64,000 nt of DNA from Exobasidium rhododendri (lineage: Eukaryota; Basidiomycota; Exobasidiomycetes; Exobasidiales; Exobasidiaceae), in contig CP110632.1 of NCBI GenBank assembly GCA_026210745.1, forward strand, positions 1,240,001-1,304,000, in the 5' to 3' direction. Positions 25,601-36,524 of this stretch are shown one piece after another. Below the pieces are notes generated by a model. That model did not search any database, was not told where the DNA came from, and worked only from the letters and a program-made list of their open reading frames with translations. The position numbers and the translations under genes were made by a program. The stretch's first letter is position 1. Each line of letters starts with the position of its first letter.

Positions 25601-28472
25601 GGGCGGAGGAGGTTTGTACTCGGAAAGCAAGGTAGCCTTGGAAACGTTGGCAAACCGGTCTCTCAGTGAGGTCTGGTCAGAGTACATCAGTATTACTGGC
25701 TGCATCATCGGTTGGGTGCGAGGAACAGGCTTGATGGATGGCAACAACGCTGTCGCAGAAGAAATTGAGAAGCAGGGAATGAGAACATTCTCGTCTGTAG
25801 AGATGGGCTTCAACTTGCTCGGTTGTCTGCACCCTGTCATGACGGCCACTGCGCAAGTCGAGCCGATTGTAGCCGATCTATCCGGTGGTTTCACGAGATT
25901 GCCTGACCTTGCTGCTCGTCTTGCTGCTATCCGAGCCAAGGTGTTCGATGAAGCCGCCCGTCGTCGAGCGATTTCGCTGGAATCTTCTGCTGACTTCAAG
26001 GTCATCAAAGGTGCGGCCGCCGAAGCGCTTCATCAGACGGTGAAAGTAGAGCCTCGAGCCAACTTCCGATGGGATTTCCCTAAGATTGACTCGCACAAGG
26101 ATGTGCTCAAGATGGCTTCCGAGAGTGGCGAGCTGGACTTGGACAAGATCATCGTCATTACCGGATTTGCCGAGGTAGGACCATGGGGCTCTGCCCGCAC
26201 TCGATGGGAGATGGAGGCTTTTGGACACTTTACCATTGAAGGGTGCATCGAGATGGCCTGGATGATGGGCATGATTCGATTCGTCGATGGTAAACTCAAG
26301 AACGGCAAGGCCCACGTCGGCTGGGTAGATGCAAAGACGGAGGAGATTGTCACCGACGCGGAAGTAAAGACTCGATACGAAAAGGACATCTTGGACCACG
26401 CAGGTGTTCGAGTCGTCGAGCCAGAGCTGTTCCGCGGATACGACCCCAACCGAAAGCAATTTACGCAAGAGATTGAGATGCAGCACGATCTGGAGCCGCT
26501 GGACGTCTCTTTGGAAGAAGGAACAAAGTATAAGCTCGAGCACGGCGAGAAGGTGGACGTCTGGCCTTCTGCCAGTGGTGGTTCGTTTGTCCAGTTCAAA
26601 AAGGGAGCAAAGGTCCACATTCCCATGGCCATCAAGTTTTCTCGAGCAGTGGCCGGTCAGATTCCTACGGGTTGGCATGCCGGACGATTTGGTATTCCCG
26701 AAGACTTGCAAGGCATCGATCGAACTTCGCTATGGATTCTTGTCTGTGTGGCGGAAGCGTTGGCCATGTCCGGTATCACCGATCCGTACGAGCTGTACAA
26801 GTATACCCACGTCAGTCAAGTGGGTGTCTCGATTGGTAGTGGTATGGGAGGCCAGACTGCCTTGGGTCAGATGTTCAAGGATCGAAGACAGAACCTGGAC
26901 GTTCAGAAGGACATCTTGCAGGAGACCTTCATCAACACCGTCGCCGGTTGGACGAATTTACTGTTGATGAGCTCCAGCGGTCCGATCTTGTCTACGGTCG
27001 GTGCTTGTGCCACCGCTCTGCAATCTCTCGAAGTGGCAAAGGAAGCCATTCTAGGCGGCAAAGCAAAGTTTATGCTCGTGGGAGGCAGTGATGACTACAG
27101 TGAAGAAGGTGCTACCGAATTTGCTAACATGGGCGCCACGATTTCGAGTGAGCAGGATGCCTTGGCTGGAAGAGAGCCAAGTGAGATGAGTCGACCTACA
27201 ACGACGACTCGAGGTGGTTTCATGGAATCGCAAGGTGGAGCTGTGCAATGTGTCTGTTCGGCTTCCTTTGCCATTGAAGCTGGCCTACCAATCCAAGCCG
27301 TCGTTGCTCATACGTCTACTCACACCGACAAGCAAGGTCGATCTATTCCAGCGCCCGGCCACGGTGTACTGAGTTCCGCCGATCCGTTGAAGCAGCACTT
27401 GAACGAGTGGGGACTGAACGGTGACTCGATTGGCGTCTTGTCCATGCACGGTACGTCGACAAAGGCCAACGACAAGAACGAATCGCACGTCTACCATTCC
27501 CTCATGAAGCATCTGGAGAGGACAAAGAGCAACGCGATTCCTGCGATTGCTCAAAAGTGGTTGTGCGGCCATGCCAAGGGTGGTGCTGCCGGTTGGGCCT
27601 TGAACGGTCTGATTCAGAGCATCCAGAGTCATACTGTGCCGGGAAACCGAAACGCAGACGACATCAGTCCTGAATTGAGAGACTACAGTTATCTACTCTA
27701 TGCGTCTCAGACGATCAAGAGAGCACCGAGAGATCTGCACGTTGGACTGTTGACGTCTTTTGGTTTTGGTCAGGTAGGAGGCATCGTGATGATCTTGCAC
27801 CCCAACCATCTGTTCGCTCGACTCAATACGGCGCAATTTGAAGAGTACAAGGGCAAGCGAGAGCTTCGACAAGCCAAGACGTACATCAAGATGCACTCTG
27901 CCATCACCAAGAACGATTTGGTGCAGGTCAAGAACGCACCTCCTTACTCAAACGAGCTGGAAGACAAGGTACTGATGAATTCGAATGCTCGCGCGACAGA
28001 GATGAACGGTAGCTACTTCTTCAAGGAACCGCTTGCTGCTCCGATTGCCTACTCGTACACGAAGAGCAATGAGGCGGTGAAGCAGGAAAAGAACCTGGAC
28101 ACCATCATGGGTCACGTCGCCGGTATTGGCATCGATTGTGAATCGGTGGCTCAATTTCCCAGTGAAAACGACAACTTCATCCAGAAGAACTTTACCCAAG
28201 AAGAGATCAAATACTGTCGATCTCAACCAGATTCAAGAGCTTCCTTCTGCGGTCGATTTTGTTCAAAGGAAGCCGTCTTTAAGAGCATGGGAGTCAAGTC
28301 CAAAGGGTCAGCCGCTTCCTTGATTGACATTGAAATACTCTCATCCCCTCAAGGCCCCACCGTCAAGCTATCGGATCAAGTCAAGAGTCTAGCGGAAGGT
28401 CATCGATTCCTGATCAGTATCAGTCACAACGATGGCCTGGCTGTTGCCGTTGCTCACCGTGTTCCCGTCTAG
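22628..28472 (+). CDS. FAS2: Fatty acid synthase subunit alpha
   Basis: The alpha subunit holds the acyl carrier protein, ketoreductase, ketosynthase and the phosphopantetheinyl transferase that activates the carrier. Exons 22628-23510, 23603-23683 and 23749-28472 join in frame to 1895 residues (yeast: 1887). There is a single carrier domain with the modified Ser in DLVGGKSVMANEI, near residue 313, preceded by an Ala/Pro/Gly linker. The ketoreductase reads ITGAGRGSIALEVAKGLLAG. The ketosynthase has Cys in GACATALQSLEVAKEA and His in MHGTSTKANDK and GHAKGGAAGW. The transferase starts GIGIDCESVAQF and has SKEAVFKSMGV. A Gly-rich run of about 20 residues follows the carrier region. Both introns are fixed by the conserved carrier sequence. 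Confidence 0.97.
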
Positions 28473-29263
28473 ACCAGACTTCTCTCTCTTTCCATTTTAC
28501 TTTCCTTTGATAGCAATTTCCCTTCTTTCCCTCCTCTCTGTTTTCATGCGTTTGTAAATATTGTCCTCTTTTCTTCCACAGAATGAATTGCTTTGGCTTT
28601 GACTTCCATTTACTTTGTCATGTTTCGCCGATGATGGGGCTAGGGAGCCTCTTCAGGTACAGGGAAGGAGAAGGCGGGCTGCCACTGTACGGTGGGTGGA
28701 ATCTGTTTGGCGAGCACCACAGACCCACACAACGGCGCCACTGGAGACAACAAAGGAAAGCACAGCATGTCGAGCCAGATCGAGGAAAGAGGAGATCCCT
28801 TGCTTACTGGAGAGATATCTGCAAGGTCGATCGGACTCATCCGCGAGATCGATGCTGCAAACTGGTGTCGTATCATCCATGGCTTACTATAATAATAAGC
28901 CAAAGACTGCATCGCCGTAGCAAGGAAACAGAACATGTCGATAACGGCAGAGCACACCAGCTCGAGGAAGATATGCAAGGCAAGGGTAAGGATATGTCAA
29001 GTATGATAGCACTCCTTTGCTAAGCTCAAGCAGTCGAGGCAAGCCAGCCACAGAACAGGATATTTCAAGATTTACCAGTAATTCACTTGTTGGGCGACAA
29101 TGTAGACTAGAGAGATCCCTGCTACTCGTTCCGGTGCACACAGCAGCAGCCGTATAGCTCATCATGTCTCAAGTGCTTGGAGAAGCCGGACACCCAGATC
29201 CTAATTGTTTTTGCCAAAGCATAGACATCTCTCTAACATTGTCATTCCATCCGACCTGTGACT
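28473..29263. other. Tail-to-tail spacer, FAS alpha / TOM6-like
   Basis: 791 bases. A minus-strand ORF from an ATG at 28936 to 28640 (98 codons, hydrophobic start, Pro-rich end) has some protein character, but no splice-supported or recognisable gene emerges. The rest shows nothing. Confidence 0.35.
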
Positions 29264-29561
29264 CTAAAACATGGGAACAATGGTATCCTTGGCGATTGTC
29301 CTTGTGAATATCACACCAGCTACGAAGACTGTGGTGCCCCAGACTAGTGAGAGGTTCTCTGGGTTTGTGACTTCATCCTGCCAGAACTTGACGAGGAAAT
29401 TGCGAGACTTTGGTGCCTCTCGTGCTCGAGGCTTATTGAGGAAGCCGGGTTGACTGCACAAAAAGAATTTAGTCATGTGTGAGCTCAACGGCTCTCGTAC
29501 TCTTCCTGTTGTATTCTGTGCCCTTGCCGACCCCTTCCTGAGAGACTCACAAGTCTGACAT
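29264..29561 (-). CDS. Small single-helix membrane protein, TOM6-like
   Basis: A two-exon gene (29561-29551 and 29453-29264, intron 97 bases) encoding 66 residues. The first exon is an 11-base micro-exon, ATGTCAGACTT. The protein has a basic N-terminal half (FLNKPRAREAPKSRNF), then VKFWQDEVTNPENLSLV, and a C-terminal membrane helix ending DTIVPMF. A short basic N-terminus, a central PEN motif and a single tail helix ending in an L/I-V/L-P sequence is the plan of the fungal Tom6 family, a small stabiliser of the outer-membrane import pore. Similarity is short, so other small mitochondrial membrane proteins are possible. It lies head to head with COQ3, 554 bases away. Confidence 0.6.
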
Positions 29562-30115
29562 TGAACGATATTGGCGCTTCAAGGGCAATTGAGAGAGAGG
29601 ATCGGATTGTGTCACCATCGACCGATCCCAAAATTGATCTCTCGACACAAATTCTCTCGACGATTCGGCCGATCGAAAGGATTACACGTGATCATGTTAG
29701 GCTGCCCTCAGGCTCGACACTTGATTTGTCCTTCTTCAAATTGTTTTCACCTAGCCTCTCGTCTTTATTTTTTTTCATCAGACTTGCCTCTCTCTCTCTG
29801 CCAATCCTTGCGTCGCGTAATCGAGGCGGAAGGCAACGTCTTCGTCCAGGCATCCCATGAGTGAGTCACTTCAAGCGTCCATCTTATCACGATCCTAGCT
29901 TCTTTTCCGTGATGAATATTATACTGGCACCAGTCCGAGATAATCTTTGAGGACAAAAATCCCTCGAGTGATCATTTAACAACAACAATATACGCAGATT
30001 GCTCCTGACTTTTTCGTTTCTCTCGTTGCCAATTTCCGAATTTACAAAGACTGTGTGCGTGCGATCGCTGATCACTTTATCGTCCTTCAAACCAGGTACA
30101 CTGCAGTAAAGAGAC
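29562..30115. promoter_or_regulatory. Divergent promoter region, TOM6-like / COQ3
   Basis: Two divergent start codons flank 554 bases. No known motif identified. Confidence 0.5.
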
Positions 30116-31173
30116 ATGATCCTCTCACGACATGTGGGCAGAGCAGCTGTGGGCAGAGCAGCTGTGGGAAGCGGCGGCCGTGGGAGATGCCTACAGTGAG
30201 TATTTGATTTCGGTAGAAATTTTATCGTCGCCGTTGCTGATTAGCTTACAGTACTTCTCGTCCTTCACAAAGTAACGAAAGAAAGGCGGGCACCGCTTCT
30301 ACACTGGACAGTGAATCCGTCTCCCACTTCAGTCGGCTTTCTGCCCAATGGTGGAATCCGGTGGGGGAGTTCTCCCTTCTCCATGCGATGAATCCGATCC
30401 GACTGGATTTCATGCGACAAAAGCTGCAGGAAGTTGGCCAGTGGGAAGAGACTCGTTGTCAAGTCATGGCAAAGAACCGAGGTGATCACACCACCCCCGT
30501 CAGTACTGTTTGGGAGGGAAACGGTCGCTGGCTCAATGGTTTGAACGCTCTTGACGTCGGTTGCGGTGGAGGTCTGCTCAGCGAATCTCTGGCAAGAGTG
30601 GGAGCAGACGTGATGGGCATCGATGCATCGCAATCCAACGTAGAGATTGCCAAATTACACGCTGCCAAAGATCCATGTCTCTCTACCGCTTCGTCACCGA
30701 CCTATCGACATGTCATGGCCGAGGATCTTCTTGCCGAAACTGGTCCGAACCAATTCGACGTAGTCTGTGCGATGGAAGTCATTGAGCATGTCAAGTCACC
30801 CCGGCTATTCCTGGACACGCTTGGCAAGCTAGTCAAACCAGGAGGACACCTGTTCATGTCTACGATTGCTCGAACACCGCTTTCGAAGTTCCTCACAATT
30901 TTCATGGCGGAAGATGTTCTTCGCTTGGTCACGCCTGGCACGCATAGACACGATCAATACATTAATCCGTCGGAGCTTGTTGAGCACTTCACCAGCGAGA
31001 TACCTTGGATTCCCTTGCATGCAGACCCACACACCCCGACTCGTCTGTCTTTTGAGACACGGGGTGCCTTCTACATTCCTGGCCTGGGAAAGTGGTACCT
31101 TGCGAATCGAGGTGCTGACAAGTATGGCAGCGAACAGTCAAACTTCTTTTTTTGGGTTCGCAAGCCGTTGTAG
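30116..31173 (+). CDS. COQ3: Ubiquinone biosynthesis O-methyltransferase COQ3, mitochondrial
   Basis: COQ3 uses S-adenosylmethionine for both O-methylations of the ubiquinone ring, at the matrix face of the inner membrane. Exons 30116-30195 and 30252-31173 give 333 residues. The N-terminus is rich in Arg, Ala and Gly without acidic residues, as expected of a mitochondrial presequence, and holds a perfect 15-base tandem duplication (VGRAA twice). The family stretch FSRLSAQWWNPVGEFSLLH follows the splice at about residue 55. The cofactor-binding motif is LDVGCGGGLLSESLA with acidic GID at the end of strand 2, and MEVIEHV is motif II. The C-terminus has ISTIARTP-like sequence (MSTIARTPLSKF) and GAFYIPGLGKWYL. 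The first-exon splice is fixed by frame. Confidence 0.95.
30134..30163 (+). repeat. 15-base tandem duplication inside COQ3 presequence
   Basis: GTGGGCAGAGCAGCT occurs twice without mismatch, keeping the frame. Confidence 0.95.
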
Positions 31174-31502
31174 TGGCTCCTCCTTGTTTTTGCTCCTCTC
31201 CATCAGCACTCGTTTGTATCATACAAGAACCAACTTCCCCCAGTCATGTAGTCTTCAGTAAAGAGCCCCATTGTACATCAAATAGCATTGTCGCCGTACG
31301 TATAAGTCAATGTGGATAGCAGCAGGTGACGAGGAAGGGTAACGATCTCAAGAGAAAGAAGGGAGAGCAGCAAGGGGTGGGTTGGAGTAATAGTCCGTGT
31401 GGCTTGAGGGGTATACATCAGAAGAAAGAGAAAAGAGGGAGGGGAAGAAGAAGAGGTGAGAAGTCTAGCAGTGATCGTCTTTAATACGGGGCAAGAACAG
31501 GT
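31174..31502. other. Tail-to-tail spacer, COQ3 / RhoGAP
   Basis: Purine-rich in its last 120 bases. No gene seen. Confidence 0.5.
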
Positions 31503-33377
31503 CTACTTCCCTCCTTCGGCCGCTAGTAATTTAGAAGAAGGAGGAGTGGGAAGACCGGGATCGGTTGTGGTGGCAGTCGCAGTAGCGGCAGTGGTAGCAG
31601 CCTTCTCCTCTTTGGATGTTTGAGCAGACTTGGCATGTCCCCCCTCTTCCGGCTTAGACGTCGTGCGGCCCCGCTGTTTCAGTCTTGCTTTTCCACTTGA
31701 CGCTCTTCTCTTTCCTTCATCATCATCGTTGACTCGACGACTTGGCACGGTGCGATTTCTTCTCAGCTCACCGCCGATCTTAATCATTGGTAGGGGTTCC
31801 AATCCGACTTCCTGTATTTCACCTTTTGCAGAGGTAGCATCCTTCTTCTCCAAATCGTCCTCTACCACGTCCTCCGCTTCCATGGTCGTGCTATCGGCAT
31901 CGCTATTTGGTGCTCCTGAAGTTGATGAAGTCGCCAAGGCCGATGTCGACGTCGTGATAGACGCTGCTGCCGTTGTCGCTCCTGGTGAATTTACATCGCC
32001 ACTCCTCCTTGACTTGAACAGACCGCCGCCGCTCTTCTTCACCACTCCTCCCGAAGTGGTAGATCGCCTGGCCAACTTTGCTCCTCCTCCCTCATGCATG
32101 GTCAGGATCCCTAATTCTTCATCACTTTCGCTCAACTCCGCCACGTCTGGCTCGTCTTGCAGCTGGTTCACAATGGAGACGCTTGTCAATTGAGAAGCAT
32201 CTACGTTTGTGGAAGGCGGAGGCGAGAGGCCAAGTACAAAATGATCCTGATGCTCTATCAGAAACTCCAGCACTTCGACGGCAAGCTTATGCTCATTGGC
32301 ATCCTGCAAGTGCGAAGGATGGGAAAAGATTCCCGGCTGGAAGATGACAGCGAGATCTAGAACAATAGAGCGATGCGAAGAGATAATGGTCAGCAGGACT
32401 GGAACGGGATAAAAGGTACGACTCCTACTCATCGATCCTACTCACTACTAGCCGGCATACGATTGACATCGCTCTTCCTTGCAAAAACAGCTAGCAAGTC
32501 GAGGATGTACAGGAGGAGGTACTGGTTGGCGGGCGGCATGGAAGTCACAAGGAGTCGATAGGTCTTGGTGGCAGCTTCCACATCCAGCGGCTGCTTGTGC
32601 ATCACATTGCGAAATTCGCTGTAGAGATCGAGGGGGACAATCGGCTCCTGTATAGCATCAAATTGAAAAAATATCAGCCCATCCAAAATCGCAGCTCTGT
32701 CTTTCTCTGGAACGTCGGGCGTAGGACTGACCGGCATTTGATTGAGGTATCGGCGAAGGACACTGGCTGCATCATGGATACTGTACCTTTCCCAGACCAC
32801 GTTCTTGCCGTACTTTGGGCCGGTATCAAACGTCTCCTGTAGATCTCGCATTCGTTTCTGCGAACCAGCAATCCGAAAGACACCTTCCACTTCGGTCGCT
32901 GTGTCAAAGAAAGGTGTGTCAGACACGTAGTGAAGTACTACCATGCCCTCTACTCTAGCCCCTCACCTTTCTCCTTTAGAAACAAGCCTACTTTTGCTAC
33001 AATGACTGGTACGTATCCCCAGACGTATTGCTGACCATCCTCCCCTGCCATAGAGATAGGGACACTGGCATACTTGAGTGACTTTCGTAGTGGCTGGCCA
33101 AAGACGGTATCTTGATTAGCAGCTATCGAAGGGAGAAGAGTTGCTGATGAGCATAAGATGAAACCACCCAAGTCTGTATCAAATGCTCACCTTTTCGATC
33201 TTTGGAAACAGACGTCTTCGGCGACTTGGCAAAGCTAGACCACTAAAGGAAAGGAAATGGATGGCATATTTCAGCGAAAAAGTGTTCTGCGGCCATTCTA
33301 TATAGGATACTGGAACCCACCCATGCTTTCAGCCCAGCCTTTACCGACTCCTTATCTTCCGTCGGTGACGTAGTCAT
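31503..33377 (-). CDS. Rho GTPase-activating protein, Sac7/Bag7-like
   Basis: RhoGAPs switch Rho GTPases off; Sac7-type proteins act on Rho1 in cell-wall and actin control. Five exons (33377-33321, 33242-33191, 33122-32967, 32898-32446, 32356-31503) join to 523 residues. The domain begins VFGQPLRKSLKYAS, followed by the arginine finger in GVFRIAGSQKRM. It continues with YSIHDAASVLRRYLNQMP and ends with SNLAVIFQPGIF, the conserved Asn-Leu-Ala segment formed across the last splice. The C-terminal 200 residues are disordered, rich in Ser, Thr, Lys and Ala, with an acidic patch (LSESDEELG). The target GTPase is inferred from family only. Confidence 0.9.
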
Positions 33378-34444
33378 ATTCTCGTCTAGGGTGCTTCAGT
33401 GCGCCAATATCTGCTCTGACAGTTTGCGTGGAGTGCTCGCTTCAAAAGAAGTCGGTGACCAAAGTCGGTGATCAAGAGTCCCACTCGTAAGAGAAGTGGC
33501 GAGGATACTGAGCACGATTGAGGATTTGGGAAGGAGCGATTCCTCTTCTTCAAGGGAGCGACGCCCTTCTCCTTCTCTCCACCGATAGCACTGCTGGCAA
33601 ATGAGATCGCTAGTAAAGGTGAGGGTCGACACAAGAGGGCCTCCCGTGCACTGCTTGCAAAGGCGATGGGGACACGGAAATGCTTGAGAAAGGGGTATAG
33701 ATAGATAGTCGATGAGATAGAGCAAGAGGATACGAGAGTCTGGCTCACAAGACAGATGTTGAGTACGCTAATTTCACCCTCGGAGGTCACTGTCAACTAA
33801 TCCAGCCCTGCCAGAGGCCACGCGAGGCGCTATCTAACTACAGTACAGTTGAATATGACGCGCATCTGTGCATGACTGTGTATGTATATATACACATAGA
33901 TAAGAATGCGTGTCCGGGCGAGCGACCAGGAGCGCACGAAGCAGACAGCCTGGCCATTCTTTCCTCTGAGAGATATCCCCGAGCAACATTGGCTTCATGA
34001 CAGCAGAAGGGAATGGAAGCGATGATGAAGAGACGCCCAAGAGATCGGCGACACTACTCTGGGTGCGTAACTCCTTTGCGAGAGAAATGGTGACACGGTC
34101 GCGTTGAACTTTCATGAGCGTCTCGTGGGTCAAAGGGGCGCTTCGTCGGGCTTGCGGTGTCTCTTGGCCCCCGCAGTACCCTCTTTTTATGACGGGTGGA
34201 GCGAAGATATGCAGTCTGTGTCATCTTCGCCGAGGTAGCAAATTAGTCACCTGCGAAGATGAGCGCGAGAACCTTGCTTCATCCGCTTCGACTTAAGTTC
34301 ACTCGAACCAAACTGACTACAATAAGATAGAGGAGAAGTAAGATGCAATGCACTTGGAGAGACGAACTTCTGGGGAGTGTATGCCGTACGAGCTGCTACG
34401 ATTTGGCATGGAAAATATTGCGTGTGTGAAGGGAGGGTGGACAG
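33378..34444. other. Intergenic: RhoGAP upstream region and BCKDH-E2 3' region
   Basis: 1067 bases. A minus-strand frame at 33396-33700 has two Cys pairs (LCKQC and ICQQC) but no ATG, and may be noise or a leader exon. Nothing else stands out. Confidence 0.35.
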
Positions 34445-36103
34445 CTACTTTAGCTTGAGAAGCCAATGTGTAGGATTCTCTATCAAGTCTTTCCACTCTT
34501 GCACAAATCGTGCCAATTCCACCCCCTCCACCACACGATGATCTGCTGAAAAGCTGACAGGAAGGATAAGAGCCTTTACAAGATTGCCGTGGTCATCGAA
34601 TCGAGGCAGTAGTCGGCTCTTTCCCATTGCTCCGATGATAAGTTGGCCGGTGGGTGGCAGTAGAGGAAAGGTGAAGACGCCTCCAATGCTACCAATGTTT
34701 GACAGTGTTATGGTGGAGCCGCTTCCCATTTCTTCTCGGTTCAGACCCCTCTCACTACTTATCCGTTGCAGTGTATGTACTTGTTGCGCAATTTCCAGAA
34801 CGCTCGTCGAGCGCATGTCAGATGCGAGAGTCGGTGTGAGTAGCCCACGGGGCGAAGAAAGGGCAATGCTAATCCGATGTTCTTCCTTCTCCCGCAGAGT
34901 GAGGTTCGTAGAGTCGAATATGGAGCGAAAGATGCCATGGTTATGCATGGCTAAAGACAGAGCTTTGAGTAAGAATGGCAAGAGCGTCAGCTTGACTTCA
35001 TCTTGCATACTCTGCGTCTCTTTGCGAATTTGATTCAATTTGGTAATGTCGATCTCCTCACTATATCCAAAGTGTGGGATCTTCCATGTCTCGTTCATAG
35101 CTCTACACATTGCTTTCCTTGTTCCCGAGATGGCCACCACCTTGTCACTCTGATTTTCGTCCTCGGAAATTGGAGGGGAAGCAGACGGAAGCGATGACGA
35201 GGAAGCCTGGGAGGTCATGTATGCTTGAACGTCTTCTTTCGTCACTCTCCCTGCTTTGCCAGTTCCTTTGACATCGTCGATGTTCACACCACACTCTCGA
35301 ATGACTCTTCTGACAGCCGGGGTAGCCAGATTGACGGCACCGTGCTTACCTTCCCTTCTGCTACCGTGCAGAGAGTCAGTCTGAATGCCACTTTCGAATT
35401 TGGGTAGCGCCTCTTCCTCTAGAGAAGCTGAATGACGATCTGCATTCCCATCAAGACCCTCCTTTGCTGGGCAGCCATTCTTCACCTGCTTTACTGCGGG
35501 CCTCAAATCTGCTTCCTTTCCCTCTTCCACATCTACCTCAATCTTGCAAAGAGCACTGCCTACCTTTGCTACTTCCCCGACCTTGTAGCAATGCTCAGCC
35601 AATCTGCCTGCGTATCGTGATGTAATCTCTACACTTGCCTTGTCCGACTGTACTTCGACTAGTACGTCAAACTCTTCCACCATTGCTCCTGGCTCCACAA
35701 ACCTGGTGTCGCAATTTTGACGTCGGTAATCGACAAGTCAGCAATCACCTTACGAGCTGAGCTTTTTTTTACTCCAGGAGAGCGCTCACCATTTGACAAT
35801 CTCGCACTCTGCGATGCCTTCTCCAATATCAGCTAGTAGATAGTCGACCAGTTTTGACCCCGCTGGAGACTTCATCATAGAGGTGGTGGTGAGATAGTGA
35901 GCCAATGAAGGCACCCTTGCTGTTATTTGACGATCGAAGGTCCGTCGAGCTTCTACTCGTGGGGATGTAGGAGATGCTACATGCGACGAGGTGCGAATGA
36001 TGCTACCAGCGCAGGCGTGGACAGACCTTTTTCCCCGAACTACGCTTCTTGACGAGTTGCTACAATGCCAGAAGCAGCACCGAGTCCTGAAGAGCCTGCT
36101 CAT
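34445..36103 (-). CDS. Branched-chain 2-oxoacid dehydrogenase E2 (lipoamide acyltransferase)
   Basis: E2 core of the mitochondrial branched-chain keto acid dehydrogenase, which transfers acyl groups from lipoate to CoA. Exons 36103-35790 and 35702-34445 give 523 residues. After a mitochondrial presequence of roughly 80 residues comes the lipoyl domain (YLLADIGEGIAECEIVKW, lipoyl Lys in EVQSDKASVEITSRY). The E3-binding domain is ATPAVRRVIRECGVNIDDV with GTGKAGRVTKEDV. The catalytic domain has GSGSTITLSNIGSIGG and ends SADHRVVEGVELARF. QSDKASV and SADHR favour the branched-chain enzyme over the pyruvate and oxoglutarate E2s. The active-site HxxxDG motif has Glu in place of Asp. Confidence 0.92.
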
Positions 36104-36524
36104 GGGTTAACCGAGCTAAGCAGGAGGTAGTGCAGACGGAAAAGGGAGGAGGGGAGAATGGAGGAGGAGGAAGATCTACTATGAACGATCCAACTCTCAA
36201 GTCTGTGGGGGAGGCAGCTAGATGTCTTGAACCTTAATATGAAATACAAGTCAAAATCATCGATTAAAGCTTTTCCGGGTCTTTTCGCCGCGGTCTCCAC
36301 CACCGAAGTGTCCTTGCCCGTCGACACTGGGGCTACTACTACGTCGAGGAAGCCGGTAGGAGACGTGGCGTCTTCGTCGTCATCGTCGTCGAGAAGTGGG
36401 GAGGAAGACCTTGGGGAGTACTTTACATCTATCAAATTATTCCCTACAGTACGATACAACAACGTGCCCTTACATCTTCTACATACAGCGTACATGACTA
36501 CTATTACATTCTACATTCTACATT
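36104..36524. other. Intergenic: E2 promoter and 3' region of the 776-residue protein
   Basis: 421 bases with a short GTC/ATC-rich stretch at 36372-36392. No gene seen. Confidence 0.45.

Noticed and set aside
28640..28936. 98-codon minus ORF after FAS alpha
   Set aside because: Protein-like composition is weak, with no splice support and no family; kept only as a remark in the spacer.
32899..32944. Apparent RhoGAP start at 32944
   Set aside because: It lies in an intron before the arginine-finger exon; upstream exons carry the domain start.
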